Shown in pieces: positions 6,676 to 14,469 of a DNA stretch of 31,213 bases. This DNA comes from a virus, in IMG/VR virus record IMGVR_UViG_3300046530_000121, positions 1-31,213 of that record; one strand, written 5' to 3'. The notes below the pieces were generated by a model. That model searched no databases and was not told where the DNA came from. It saw only the letters and a list, made by a program, of their open reading frames with translations. Position 1 is the first letter of the stretch. Each line of letters opens with the position of its first letter. The position numbers and the translations under genes are program-made.

Positions 6676-7578
6676 ATGCCCCGTTCCCTTGTTTCGTTCT
6701 GGAAACGAGTCGCCACCAGCGGCCCGACCGTAGATGGCCGCGAGATCCTTCCCCAGGAACTGCGTGATATCGCTGATACCTACAAGCCATCCCTGTACAC
6801 GGCTGTGATCTGGTGCGACCACGAGCGTTGGCCTGGTTCCCACGGCACCGTTTTCGCCGTGCGCCTGGTAGAGGAGGGTGATGACCTGGCCCCGGGGCAG
6901 ATCGCCCTTGAGGCGCAGTTGAAGCCCAACAACAAGTTGCTGTGGCTCAACGACCAGGGCGAGAAGCTGTTCACCAGCATCGAGATCACCCCCAACTTCG
7001 CCAATACCGGAAAAGCGTATTTGACTGGCCTCGGTGTGACCGATCAGCCGGCCAGCTTGGGTACGCAAGAACTCTACTTTTCGAACAAGACCAGCAAAGC
7101 CGCGTACTTCGCCGCCTCTTACGAGCTGGGCCCGCTGCGTGAAGACCAGCCGCAAGGCGAAATCGGCAAGATCGCCGCCATGTTTGCGGGCCTGTTCAAG
7201 CGCTTCGGCATTGAAGAAACCCCCGAATCCCCGCAAACCCCCACCGAGAGCAAACCCCCAATGGATGAAGCTACAGCCAAGGCGCTGAAGGCACTGCTGG
7301 AGCAGCTGTTGCTTGTTGCTGCCGGCATTCAGGCCGTGATCGAACCCGTCACTGATGAAGTTACGGACCCTGTTGTCGACCAGGTCGATGACGTTGAAGT
7401 CGCTGTAAAGGACATCGTCGATCAGGTCGAAGCCGATCGCGAGTTCTCGAAAAACGGCGACACCGACAAGCGTCTTGCCAACATCGAGAAGCTGTTGAGC
7501 AAGGCGCTCAACACCGTAAACACTCGTCAGGTACCGCGTATTACCGGTCCTGCCGACACCAAAAAGCGGGTGCTTTGA
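6676..7578 (+). CDS. O: Capsid scaffolding protein with serine protease domain (gpO)
   Basis: A 300-aa protein matching the P2 gpO plan. The N-terminal protease half has D20 (T-V-D-G-R-E), H49 (C-D-H-E-R-W) and S101 (F-T-S-I-E-I-T-P-N-F), in positions comparable to the Asp-His-Ser residues of P2 gpO. The family segment Y-L-T-G-L-G-V-T-D-x-P-A-S-L-G-T follows. The C-terminal half (about 195-300) is a helical, acidic scaffold region after a P/T/S-rich linker. The protein guides capsid assembly and then processes itself and the capsid precursor. It begins the rightward late operon and ends one base before the capsid gene. Confidence 0.92.
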   Translation: MPRSLVSFWKRVATSGPTVDGREILPQELRDIADTYKPSLYTAVIWCDHERWPGSHGTVFAVRLVEEGDDLAPGQIALEAQLKPNNKLLWLNDQGEKLFTSIEITPNFANTGKAYLTGLGVTDQPASLGTQELYFSNKTSKAAYFAASYELGPLREDQPQGEIGKIAAMFAGLFKRFGIEETPESPQTPTESKPPMDEATAKALKALLEQLLLVAAGIQAVIEPVTDEVTDPVVDQVDDVEVAVKDIVDQVEADREFSKNGDTDKRLANIEKLLSKALNTVNTRQVPRITGPADTKKRVL

Positions 7579-7579
7579 T

Positions 7580-8596
7580 ATGAGCCAACAATCTCTGTCC
7601 AATCGCGCCCTGAAGCAATACGCCGCGCTACGTGAGGCCATCGCCGAGACCTACAGTGTCGACGTGACTCGCCAGTTTAACGTCGAGCCGACCATTGCCC
7701 AGGAACTGAACGACAAGATCACCGAGCGCGCCGACTTCCTGGAGCGCATCAACGTCATTCCAGTGACCGAGATCAAGGGTGAAAAGGTCATGATCGGTGT
7801 GAACGGTCCCGTGACCAGCCGCACCAATACCAAAACCACCGACCGTGAAGCCAAGGACGTTTCCGACCTGAACGGTCTGCCTTACGAGCTGTTCCACACC
7901 GAATCGGACGTGGGTCTGCCGTTCGCCAAGATCGACAGCTGGGCCAAGTTCCCGGACTTCGCCGATCGCTACTCGGCGGCGGTACAAAAACAGATCGCCC
8001 TCGACCGCATCATGATCGGCTGGCATGGCGTCACCGCTGCAGCCCAGACCAACTTGACCACCAGTCCGATGCTGCAGGACGTCAACAAAGGTTGGCTGCA
8101 ACTGGCGCGTGAGCAGATCCCTGAGCAGGTGCTGGAGGAAGGCGCGACTGCAGGGAAAATCACCCTCGGTGCCGGCGGCGACTACGAAAACCTCGACGCA
8201 CTGGTGCATGACGTCAAGCAGATGATCAGTTCGGTGTTCCGCGATGGCGGCGATCTGATTGCCATCGTTGGTAGCGATCTGTTGGCCAGCGATAAGGCCA
8301 AGCTGTATTCCAACCAGGCCGGCAAGCCCACCGAAAAGGAACGCATCGAAAGCGCCCAGGTGATTGCGACCTACGGCGGTCTGCCGACCTTCACCGTGCC
8401 GCACTTCCCGGTCAATGCCGTGGTCGTCACCAGCTGGGACAACCTGTCGATCTACTTCCAGGACAGCAGCTGGCGCCGTCACTTGATCGAGAACCCAAAG
8501 CGCTCCCGCGTCGAGGATTACAACGGTCGCAACGAAGGCTATGTGATCGAGCAGCTGGAAAAATTCGCGGCCGCTGAAAAAGTGGAGCTGATCTGA
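7580..8596 (+). CDS. N: Major capsid protein (P2 gpN family)
   Basis: A 338-aa protein close in length to P2 gpN (357). Family features include the N-terminal Y-A-A-L-R-E-A-I-A-E-T-Y, F-L-x-R-I-N-V-I-P-V-T-E-I-K-G, the F-x-x-x-x-D-V-G-L-P-F region, the D-R-I-M-I-G-W-H-G segment, and the end R-S-R-V-E-D-Y-N-x-R-N-E-G-Y. It forms the icosahedral shell after cleavage by the gpO protease. The next gene starts within its stop codon (TGATG), indicating coupled translation. Confidence 0.95.
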   Translation: MSQQSLSNRALKQYAALREAIAETYSVDVTRQFNVEPTIAQELNDKITERADFLERINVIPVTEIKGEKVMIGVNGPVTSRTNTKTTDREAKDVSDLNGLPYELFHTESDVGLPFAKIDSWAKFPDFADRYSAAVQKQIALDRIMIGWHGVTAAAQTNLTTSPMLQDVNKGWLQLAREQIPEQVLEEGATAGKITLGAGGDYENLDALVHDVKQMISSVFRDGGDLIAIVGSDLLASDKAKLYSNQAGKPTEKERIESAQVIATYGGLPTFTVPHFPVNAVVVTSWDNLSIYFQDSSWRRHLIENPKRSRVEDYNGRNEGYVIEQLEKFAAAEKVELI

Positions 8597-9309
8597 TGAG
8601 CCTGGCACTGGCGCACAAGCGCCGCGTACTTGCACAAGGTCCAGCGGTGGCTGTCGCTGGTGCCGCAGCGGAGGTGTATTCCGCTGCTACCGCGCTGTCC
8701 AGCCCAGCCAACGCCAAAAAGCACCTGAAGCTGATGGAAGACGCATTGGCTCAAGACCTGGAGCGCATTGGCGCGATCAACAGTCGCGAACTGCGTCAGC
8801 AACTCAAGCGTGACGAGCTGCTGCCCAAGTACCTGGACTACGTGCAGCGCTACCGCGATTCCGGATTGAGTTTCCCGAACTCGGTAGTGATGCAGGTCCT
8901 GGTGTGGCTGTTCGACACCGAGCAGTTCGATGCAGGTCTGGACCTGGCGACCTTCGCGATGGGGCAAGACCAGCAGCTGCCTGAGCGCTTCAGGCGTGAC
9001 ATCCCAACCTTCGTCGCTGATGCGGTGATCGACTGGGCTGAGGCTGAGTACAAAGCCAAACGGAGCCCTGAACCTTACCTATCCAATCTGCTGCCCTTGG
9101 TGGACGGCGAATGGAAGCTCTTCGAGCGCATTCCTGCTCGCTATCACAAGCAAGTGGGGATTCTGGCCCTGGACCAGCGCGAGTTTGCGAAAGCCATCAC
9201 CCACTTCGAGCGTGCGGAAGCGCTGTACGAAGGCATCGGTGTTGGTACCCGCCTTGAAGGTGCTCGCAAGGCCCTGGCAAAAGAACGGGCTGAGAAATCC
9301 CCCGAATAA
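8596..9309 (+). CDS. M: Terminase small subunit / endonuclease (P2 gpM)
   Basis: A 237-aa, mostly helical protein in the M position, close to the P2 gpM length (247). The conserved core is R-x-x-L-L-P-K-Y-L-x-Y-V-x-R-Y, then V-L-V-W-L-F-D-T-x-x-F-D-x-G-L-x-L-A. In P2 this subunit, with gpP, recognises and cuts cos. Its end is rich in A, K and E. It overlaps the capsid stop codon. A 99-base gap with no gene follows before the head completion gene. Confidence 0.9.
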   Translation: MSLALAHKRRVLAQGPAVAVAGAAAEVYSAATALSSPANAKKHLKLMEDALAQDLERIGAINSRELRQQLKRDELLPKYLDYVQRYRDSGLSFPNSVVMQVLVWLFDTEQFDAGLDLATFAMGQDQQLPERFRRDIPTFVADAVIDWAEAEYKAKRSPEPYLSNLLPLVDGEWKLFERIPARYHKQVGILALDQREFAKAITHFERAEALYEGIGVGTRLEGARKALAKERAEKSPE

Positions 9310-9408
9310 CCGACTACCCCCCCCGGCGAGAAACTGTGGATGTGAGCCAACCATTTATGGCCCTGACCCACTGAAACAGTTTTCCCGCCCCTATTTGAGT
9401 GCCCAGCG

Positions 9409-9870
9409 ATGAGCTTTTCCGGGAAACCCACCACCTTTGTGGAGCAGGCGATCGAGAACGACGGCTTCTGGCCGAACCTCTCCCTGGCTGAGTTCCAGAA
9501 AGGTTACCGCCTGCCGGCGGAGTACCTGGGAGAGATGCTGGTCACTGATTTGACCACCGCGATGATCGAGGTCAACGCCGATCTGGCCAAGCTCAAGGCC
9601 CAATGGTCTGTTGCTGGCGTGTCCTCCGTGGAATCTGCAGACCCTATGGTGCTGCCGGAGCGCACATTTCAAGCAGCGACGTACAAGCGCGCCGTTTACA
9701 CCCGTGCCAAAGCCAGCCTGCTGACCCAGTTCGCCACGGTGACCCGTCGTGAAAGCGCCGAGAACACCGGCAAGGAATTGCCTGAGCGAGCGGAAACCTT
9801 CCTCGCGTTCAGCCAGCAAGCCATCCGATCGCTGCAGGGCCGTGGCCGCATTACGGCGGCACTCCTGTGA
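9409..9870 (+). CDS. L: Head completion/stabilisation protein (P2 gpL)
   Basis: A 153-aa protein with F-W-P-N-L-S-L-A-E-F-Q-K-G-Y-R-L-P near the start, a clear gpL signature. The helical C-terminal half has R-A-V-Y-x-R-A-K-A-x-L-L. gpL closes and stabilises the filled head at the portal neck. The last codons overlap the following tail completion gene by four bases. Confidence 0.9.
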   Translation: MSFSGKPTTFVEQAIENDGFWPNLSLAEFQKGYRLPAEYLGEMLVTDLTTAMIEVNADLAKLKAQWSVAGVSSVESADPMVLPERTFQAATYKRAVYTRAKASLLTQFATVTRRESAENTGKELPERAETFLAFSQQAIRSLQGRGRITAALL

Positions 9871-10310
9871 TCAAACTCCGAGCCCTCACCACGTACCTGA
9901 TCGAGCGCCAGATGGTGCCGGCGGAACAGCTCGACAGCTGGACCGACCAGGTGAACCTGGAGCTGATCTGGAAACCAGACACCGACGGCATGCGCATGGG
10001 CGACATGAACTACACCGCGACCATCGTGCTGGAGCGCTTTGCCGACCACCCGGGGCGATTGATGGCCCTGGTCGGCAGCTGGCTGGAAACCAACGACGCC
10101 GATCGCGACGACCTGGCCGCGGTGCAGTTCGACATCACCATGCTCGATGACGACCTGGCTGACGTCGACATCAAGCTGGAATTCAGCGAACCCCAGTACC
10201 TAGCCGAGGATCCGGCCGGCGAAATCATAGCGTTCGGAAAGACCTGGTCATTCGTTCCGTTCGACTTGTGGGTGGCTGAGCGCGGCGAGGTGACCGGCGA
10301 TGGCGCGTAG
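9867..10310 (+). CDS. R: Tail completion protein (P2 gpR-like)
   Basis: A 147-aa protein. The opening (K-L-R-A-L-T-T-Y-L-I-E) and the Y-T-A-T-I-V-L-E-R-F region fit the P2 gpR tail-completion family, which helps close the head-proximal end of the tail. It overlaps the genes on both sides (ATG within the gpL end; its last 11 bases overlap the next start), so the head-tail joining genes form one coupled unit. Confidence 0.78.
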   Translation: MIKLRALTTYLIERQMVPAEQLDSWTDQVNLELIWKPDTDGMRMGDMNYTATIVLERFADHPGRLMALVGSWLETNDADRDDLAAVQFDITMLDDDLADVDIKLEFSEPQYLAEDPAGEIIAFGKTWSFVPFDLWVAERGEVTGDGA

Positions 10311-10980
10311 CACCTTTGAGCTCGATGTCCGTGGCTATCTGGGCGTCCAGGAACAACTCGCCCTGCTGAGCCTGCCACCACAGCTGCGTCGGCGCCTGCT
10401 CAACAACGTTAGCAAGCGTGTGCGCAGCATGAGCCGTCAGCGGATCCGGGAACAACGCAACGTCGACGGCAGCGCCTTCGCCCCGCGCAAGGGTTCGGCC
10501 AAGGGCAAAAAAAAGATGGAAGCGGGCCTTGGCAAGTTGCTGATGGTCACCCGCGTGAATGCCGACGAGGCCGAGTTGGGCTGGCGCAACGCGCTGACCC
10601 GCTGGGTTGCCTCGCAGCAGCACAACGGCGTGTCTGAGCGCCGCACCGCTGCGCAGATGCGCCAGTGGAACAAAGTCCCTGCCGATTTGGCCGCAACGGA
10701 AAAGCAGGCCAAACGCCTGCGCCGTCTCGGCTTCAAGGTCCGTCAGGAAGGCAAGAAAAGCCTCACGCGCCCAACAGTGGCGTGGATTCAAGAGCACGTG
10801 AACTACGCCAAGGCGGGTCTGCTTATCCGCATCCTGGACAACGAAAAAACCGAATCCACTGGTGCGCAAAGCTGGGACATCACCCTGCCAAAACGCCAGT
10901 TCCTCGGCGTTGGCACCGAACGGGACACCAGCCTGCTGGTTAACCAGGTGCTGCAACAAATCCTCAATTCTCCCCGCTAG
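10300..10980 (+). CDS. Virion morphogenesis / tail completion protein (P2 gpS / HP1-type)
   Basis: A 226-aa strongly basic protein. R-I-R-E-Q-R-N-V-D-G-S-A-F-A-P-R-K (about 46-62) is the standard motif of the phage virion morphogenesis family, which includes P2 gpS. Lysine- and arginine-rich helices follow. The C-terminus has P-x-R-x-F-L-G-V-G-T, also typical. It is longer than P2 gpS (150 aa), as in HP1-type phages. It probably acts at the neck or tail terminator. Confidence 0.85.
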   Translation: MARSTFELDVRGYLGVQEQLALLSLPPQLRRRLLNNVSKRVRSMSRQRIREQRNVDGSAFAPRKGSAKGKKKMEAGLGKLLMVTRVNADEAELGWRNALTRWVASQQHNGVSERRTAAQMRQWNKVPADLAATEKQAKRLRRLGFKVRQEGKKSLTRPTVAWIQEHVNYAKAGLLIRILDNEKTESTGAQSWDITLPKRQFLGVGTERDTSLLVNQVLQQILNSPR

Positions 10981-10991
10981 CGAGGCACTGC

Positions 10992-12107
10992 ATGGCACTC
11001 GGTCAAGTCAGCGTTAACAACCTCAATCTCAGCCAGGGCGCTGTGACGGCGGTTGAACGCTATTTCCTATTCATCGGCGTCGCGGCGAAAAACGTCGGTT
11101 CGCTGATCCCTTTGAACACTGACAGTGATCTGGATGTTCAGCTGGGCATTCCTGCCAGCGATCTGAAAACCCAGATCACCGCTGCACGCCTCAACGGCGG
11201 TGACCGCTGGGCCTGCCTGGCCGCACCGATCGCTTCCGATGGCGACTGGAAAGTGGCCCTTGAGAAAGCCCAGCAGCAGGGCTATTCGGTTGAGGCCGTG
11301 GTTGTCACCACACCAGTGACGGCCAAGGCCGAACTGTCCGTGATGCACGACGAAGCCGTGGAGCTGGCCAACACCTTCAAGCGCAACGTGTTCGTGATGA
11401 CCGCGACTGCAGGCATCGACATTGCGATGACCTGGGCGGATTACCTGACCGCGCAGAAGGCGATCACCAAAGATGTATTGGCGCCACTCGTCCTGGTCGT
11501 CCCCCAGCTGCATGGCAACGATCTGGGCGTGCTGGCTGGTCGGTTGGCCAACGCTGCTGTCAGCATCGCCGACAGCCCCATGCGTGTGGCCACCGGTGCG
11601 CTGCTGGGCCTGGGGCCCGTGCCATCGGACAAAGACGGCGTGCCCCTGCAGTCGGCGTTGCGATCGGAGCTCGACAAGGCCCGCTTTTCCGTCAGCCAGA
11701 CCTACGCGGACTATCCAGGCGTGTACTGGGGCGACGGCAACATGCTCGATGCGCCGGCCAGCGACTTCCAGGTGGTCGAGTACGTGCGCCTTGTGCACAA
11801 GGCTGCCCGCCGGATCCGCCCGTTGCTGATTCGCCGCGTCGCCGATCGCCGCCTGAACAACACCCCCAACAGCATGGCCGTGAACATCAATGCCCTTATG
11901 GCGCCCCTGCGCGCCATGGCGAAGTCCACAACCTTCGCTGGCCAGGTGTTCCCGGGCGAGATCGAACAGCCCAAAGACGGCGACATTGTTCTGTCCTGGA
12001 CGAGCAAAACCGCTGTCGAGGCCTACATCAAGATGCGCCCCCTCAATTGCCCGAAAGACCTGACCGCGAACATCGCGCTGGATCTTTCCACCGACGATAC
12101 GGAGTAA
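10992..12107 (+). CDS. Contractile tail sheath protein (HP1-type, DUF2586)
   Basis: A 371-aa protein with V-N-N-L-N-L-S-Q-G at the start and the order of HP1-type sheath proteins, which I recall as the DUF2586 family. The middle has an alpha/beta domain, and the end includes I-K-M-R-P-L-N-C-P-K, where sheath subunits form the conserved inner region. It is clearly diverged from P2 FI. It is followed three bases later by the tube gene, the universal sheath-tube order. The organisation shows that the phage has a contractile tail. Confidence 0.85.
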   Translation: MALGQVSVNNLNLSQGAVTAVERYFLFIGVAAKNVGSLIPLNTDSDLDVQLGIPASDLKTQITAARLNGGDRWACLAAPIASDGDWKVALEKAQQQGYSVEAVVVTTPVTAKAELSVMHDEAVELANTFKRNVFVMTATAGIDIAMTWADYLTAQKAITKDVLAPLVLVVPQLHGNDLGVLAGRLANAAVSIADSPMRVATGALLGLGPVPSDKDGVPLQSALRSELDKARFSVSQTYADYPGVYWGDGNMLDAPASDFQVVEYVRLVHKAARRIRPLLIRRVADRRLNNTPNSMAVNINALMAPLRAMAKSTTFAGQVFPGEIEQPKDGDIVLSWTSKTAVEAYIKMRPLNCPKDLTANIALDLSTDDTE

Positions 12108-12110
12108 CCC

Positions 12111-12563
12111 ATGGCGGCAAAGATTGGCGGTAAAAACTTTGACGTGACCCTGGGTGACCTGCAGGTCCACGTCGAGAGCTGCACCCTGGACATCACCGAC
12201 AACACGGCCGTGGCGCAAACCCGGGGCGTGCCCAACGGGCATGTCGACGGCGACGTGGCAGCCGCCGGCGAGATCGAGCTGGACACCACCAACTTCAACC
12301 TGGTGATCGAAGCGGCCAAGACCGCCGGCAGCTTCCGGGAGCTGGAGCCGTTCGACGTAGTGTTCTATGCCAAGGCAGGCGATGAAGAGCTGCGCATTGA
12401 GGCCTTCGGCTGCAAGTTGCGCCTGTCCAGCCTGCTCAGCATCGACCCCAAGGGCGCCGAGAAGAACAAGCACAAGATCCCGTACGACGTCACCAGCCCT
12501 GACTTCGTGAAGATCAATGGCGTGCCGTATCTGGCCGCTGCCGAGATCGAGGGCCTGAGCTGA
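12111..12563 (+). CDS. Tail tube protein (HP1-type, DUF2597)
   Basis: A 150-aa beta-rich protein beginning with I-G-G-K-N-F-D-V-T-L-G-D and containing S-C-T-L-D-I-T-D-N-T-A-V-A-Q-T-R-G-V-P-N-G. These are features of the HP1-type tube family I recall as DUF2597. It would assemble as stacked hexamers inside the sheath. Its last base is shared with the next start codon. Confidence 0.83.
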   Translation: MAAKIGGKNFDVTLGDLQVHVESCTLDITDNTAVAQTRGVPNGHVDGDVAAAGEIELDTTNFNLVIEAAKTAGSFRELEPFDVVFYAKAGDEELRIEAFGCKLRLSSLLSIDPKGAEKNKHKIPYDVTSPDFVKINGVPYLAAAEIEGLS

Positions 12564-12775
12564 TGGTTTGCCCGTTCGACCGCGCCCAGGCGCTGGAGCT
12601 GCGGCAGCGTGAGCAGGCCATTCAGGCCCAACTCGCGCGTGTGCGGCCGACCGGGCCGAGCCTCACCCATTGCGAAGACTGCGACAACGAGATCCCCGCT
12701 GCGCGCCAGGCGCTGGGCGGAATGATCCGCTGCGTACCGTGCCAGTCCATTTTTGAGAAGGAGGCTCAGCGATGA
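12563..12775 (+). CDS. Small C4 zinc-finger protein (TraR/DksA type)
   Basis: A 70-aa protein with a helical N-terminal half and a C-E-D-C ... C-V-P-C pair of cysteine doublets separated by about 17 residues, the TraR/DksA zinc finger. In DksA relatives such proteins enter the RNA polymerase secondary channel and change promoter choice. The coiled-coil part here is very short, so activity on polymerase is uncertain. It sits between tube and holin and is coupled to both by short overlaps, so it is made late in infection. Confidence 0.82.
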   Translation: MVCPFDRAQALELRQREQAIQAQLARVRPTGPSLTHCEDCDNEIPAARQALGGMIRCVPCQSIFEKEAQR

Positions 12776-12978
12776 GCGCGAATCAGGCCGCCCAGGACAC
12801 CGCCATTGCCTTGGCCAAAGCGTCGCCGGCGATCGGCGTGGCCGCCACCGGTGTGACGGGTACCGTCGATTGGTCGGCAGTCGCGTACATGCTGACCGCG
12901 CTCTACATGGTGCTGCAGATCCTTCTGCTGGCCCCCAAGTATCGCCAGATGCTGCGCGATTGGAGGACCAAGCTGTGA
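12772..12978 (+). CDS. Holin
   Basis: A 68-aa protein with a weakly hydrophobic A/G-rich segment (about 17-33), one clear membrane segment (about 35-54, W-S-A-V-A-Y-M-L-T-A-L-Y...) and a basic C-terminal tail (K-Y-R-Q-M-L-R-D-W-R-T-K). It lies just before the lysozyme and spanin genes. It would form lesions in the inner membrane at the time of lysis. AGGAGG-like bases (12758-12768) precede the start. Confidence 0.82.
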   Translation: MSANQAAQDTAIALAKASPAIGVAATGVTGTVDWSAVAYMLTALYMVLQILLLAPKYRQMLRDWRTKL

Positions 12979-13502
12979 GCCTGCGCAACAAGATCGCCGC
13001 CGGCGCCATTGCGCTGGCCAGCGCCACACTGATGACGTTTCTGGGCACCTGGGAAGGTACCGGTCAGAACACCGTGTACGCCGACAAGCTGGCCGGTGGC
13101 CTGCCAACGGTGTGCAAGGGCATCACCCGTCATACCAGCCCCGTGCCGGTGATCGTCGGTGACTTCTGGTCCGACGTTCGCTGCGCCGAGGTGGAAAGCC
13201 TGGTGGTGCGCAAGGGGCAACTGCAGCTGGCTGACTGCCTGACTAATCAGGCGATCGGGCAGAACACCTTCGACGCGCTGAGCAGCCACGCGCACAACGT
13301 TGGCACGGCCAATACCTGCGCCAGTCGCGCCGTGGGCCTCATCAATGCGAGCCGACTGATTGAGGGTTGCAACGCTCTGGCATGGGCCCCGGACGGCAAA
13401 ACGCCGGTCTGGTCCTACGTCACCGACGCCCAGGGCAAAAAGGTATTTGTTCCAGGGCTGCACAACCGGCGCCGGGCAGAAGCGGGGCTTTGTCTCAAAT
13501 GA
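12975..13502 (+). CDS. Phage lysozyme (GH24), probable SAR endolysin
   Basis: A 175-aa protein starting at GTG 12975, which overlaps the holin stop and has GGAGG eight bases upstream; the longer open frame is not needed. Residues 7-25 form a weakly hydrophobic A/G/T-rich segment, typical of signal-anchor-release endolysins exported by Sec and released when the membrane depolarises. Catalytic candidates are E27, D37 and T45, followed by C47-x-G-x-T, the GH24 Y-x-D...T-x-C-x-G-x-T layout. The E-to-D spacing is longer by one than in T4-type enzymes. It cleaves the peptidoglycan glycan backbone. Several cysteines suggest a disulphide-controlled fold. Confidence 0.88.
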   Translation: MSLRNKIAAGAIALASATLMTFLGTWEGTGQNTVYADKLAGGLPTVCKGITRHTSPVPVIVGDFWSDVRCAEVESLVVRKGQLQLADCLTNQAIGQNTFDALSSHAHNVGTANTCASRAVGLINASRLIEGCNALAWAPDGKTPVWSYVTDAQGKKVFVPGLHNRRRAEAGLCLK

Positions 13503-14011
13503 CGATCAGTCTGCTGCGTGTCGTATTGCTCCTGGTGCTCGCTGGATTGTTGGCCTGGTGCTCGTTCGATTGGGTGGCTGACCAACGCGACACCGCCCGC
13601 CGCGAGCGCGATAGCGCCCAGTCCGAAGCCCATGGCCTGCGCGAAGCGGCCCGGATCAGCGGCGAGATGTTGGCCGCCCGTGACCGTATTGACCTTAAAC
13701 GCACCGAGGAATTGAACGATGCGAATGCTCAGATCGATGCTCTGCGTCTCGATGTTGACGCTGGCCGTCAGCGGCTGTCAGTCCGTGCCACCTGCAGCCC
13801 CGTCCTGTCCGCTACCTCCGGCGCCGGCGGCGTGGTTGATGCAGGCACCGCCGAACTCGCAGCAGACGCTCGACAAGATTATTTCACCCTCCGCAGCCAG
13901 CTCGCCCTGAGCAAGCAAATGATCCTCGGCCTGCAGGACCACATACGCCAGGTGGTCATGCGATCGCCGGCAACCGATTCATCCCTTAAACCAACGGAAA
14001 ACACCCCATGA
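13499..14011 (+). CDS. Rz: Rz-like inner-membrane spanin subunit
   Basis: A 170-aa protein starting at ATG 13499, overlapping the lysozyme stop (ATGA). It has an N-terminal membrane anchor (about 5-22) and then a long charged coiled coil (about 26-95) rich in R, E, D and A, followed by a periplasmic tail. This is the i-spanin architecture. With the embedded lipoprotein it would fuse inner and outer membranes at the last step of lysis. Identification comes from architecture and from the nested Rz1 gene. Confidence 0.85.
   Translation: MTISLLRVVLLLVLAGLLAWCSFDWVADQRDTARRERDSAQSEAHGLREAARISGEMLAARDRIDLKRTEELNDANAQIDALRLDVDAGRQRLSVRATCSPVLSATSGAGGVVDAGTAELAADARQDYFTLRSQLALSKQMILGLQDHIRQVVMRSPATDSSLKPTENTP
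13719..13910 (+). CDS. Rz1: Rz1-like outer-membrane spanin lipoprotein, nested in Rz
   Basis: A 63-aa protein read in a different frame entirely within Rz. It has a signal peptide with basic start M-R-M-L-R and the lipobox L-A-V-S-G-C with C20 as lipidated residue. The mature part is proline-rich (P-P-A-A-P-S-C-P-L-P-P-A-P), the classical Rz1 composition. It should be anchored in the outer membrane and bind the end of Rz. GAGGAATT-like bases precede the start. Confidence 0.88.
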   Translation: MRMLRSMLCVSMLTLAVSGCQSVPPAAPSCPLPPAPAAWLMQAPPNSQQTLDKIISPSAASSP

Positions 14012-14298
14012 GCGAAGTAAACCGCGACATCACCCTGGAAATTGCTGGCACCGAGTTTGTGTTCAGCCTGACACCGCAGGACGTGACCAAGTACTTCAAC
14101 TCCACCACCAACAGCAACAAGGTGGCGCCGGCGAACAACCTGCTGGTGAACACCGTGCAGCAGGAACAGCGCGCCTCGCTCAAGCCGCTCCTGGCCAACC
14201 CGGTCACCGTAATGGAGCTGGTCGGGGCGCTGCTCGAGGAGTACTCGCCGGACGTTGAGATCATCGTAAAAAAGTCCTCGGACACGCTGAAGGCCTGA
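14008..14298 (+). CDS. Tail assembly chaperone, zero-frame product
   Basis: A 96-aa protein with D-I-T-L-E-I-A-G-T-E-F-V-F-S-L-T-P near the start, as seen in putative tail assembly chaperones just upstream of tape measure genes. It binds the tape measure protein during tail assembly. The end contains the slippery site A-AAA-AAG at 14268-14274 in the correct phase (GTA AAA AAG), and an extended frame follows. The zero-frame form stops at 14298. Start overlaps the Rz stop. Confidence 0.82.
   Translation: MSEVNRDITLEIAGTEFVFSLTPQDVTKYFNSTTNSNKVAPANNLLVNTVQQEQRASLKPLLANPVTVMELVGALLEEYSPDVEIIVKKSSDTLKA
14268..14274 (+). promoter_or_regulatory. Programmed -1 ribosomal slippery heptamer
   Basis: A-AAA-AAG is phased with codons GTA AAA AAG of the zero frame, the same heptamer as in E. 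coli dnaX. It joins the two parts of the chaperone gene. I did not find a strong downstream hairpin by eye. Confidence 0.8.
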
Positions 14299-14462
14299 AG
14301 GACGACGGGTTAGGGCAGCTCGTTGCCCTGACCACCCGCTGGCTACCTGGTGCAGAGCCCACGATTGAAAACATGGGCACGGCCAAGTGGCTGGAAGACG
14401 AACACTGGCGCCGGATGGAGATTGCCGTAGCAAACGGCATCGCTTTCGCGTTGAACGGATAG
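14274..14462 (+). CDS. -1 frameshift extension of the tail assembly chaperone
   Basis: After a -1 slip on A-AAA-AAG, reading continues at GTC 14274 for 62 residues to TAG 14462, giving a fused protein of about 151 aa (89 + 62). The extension (G-L-K-D-D-G-L-G-Q-L-V-A-L ... K-W-L-E-D-E-H-W-R-R-M-E) is helical, with codon use like its neighbours, and has no start codon of its own near the beginning. This parallels E/E+E' of P2 and G/GT of lambda. It ends eight bases before the tape measure start. Frameshifting is inferred from sequence. Confidence 0.8.
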   Translation, partial: VLGHAEGLKDDGLGQLVALTTRWLPGAEPTIENMGTAKWLEDEHWRRMEIAVANGIAFALNG

Positions 14463-14469
14463 GACACCC

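Noticed and set aside
7261-7578. Internal start producing a separate scaffold
   Set aside because: ATG 7261 is in frame, but no ribosome site precedes it; left as part of gpO.
7628-8635. Minus-strand open frame of 335 codons opposite the capsid gene
   Set aside because: Antisense shadow of a certain capsid gene.
11067-12473. Minus-strand open frame of 468 codons opposite the sheath and tube genes
   Set aside because: Antisense shadow of GC-rich coding DNA; H/G/Q/V-rich composition, no domain, and the plus-strand genes are clear.
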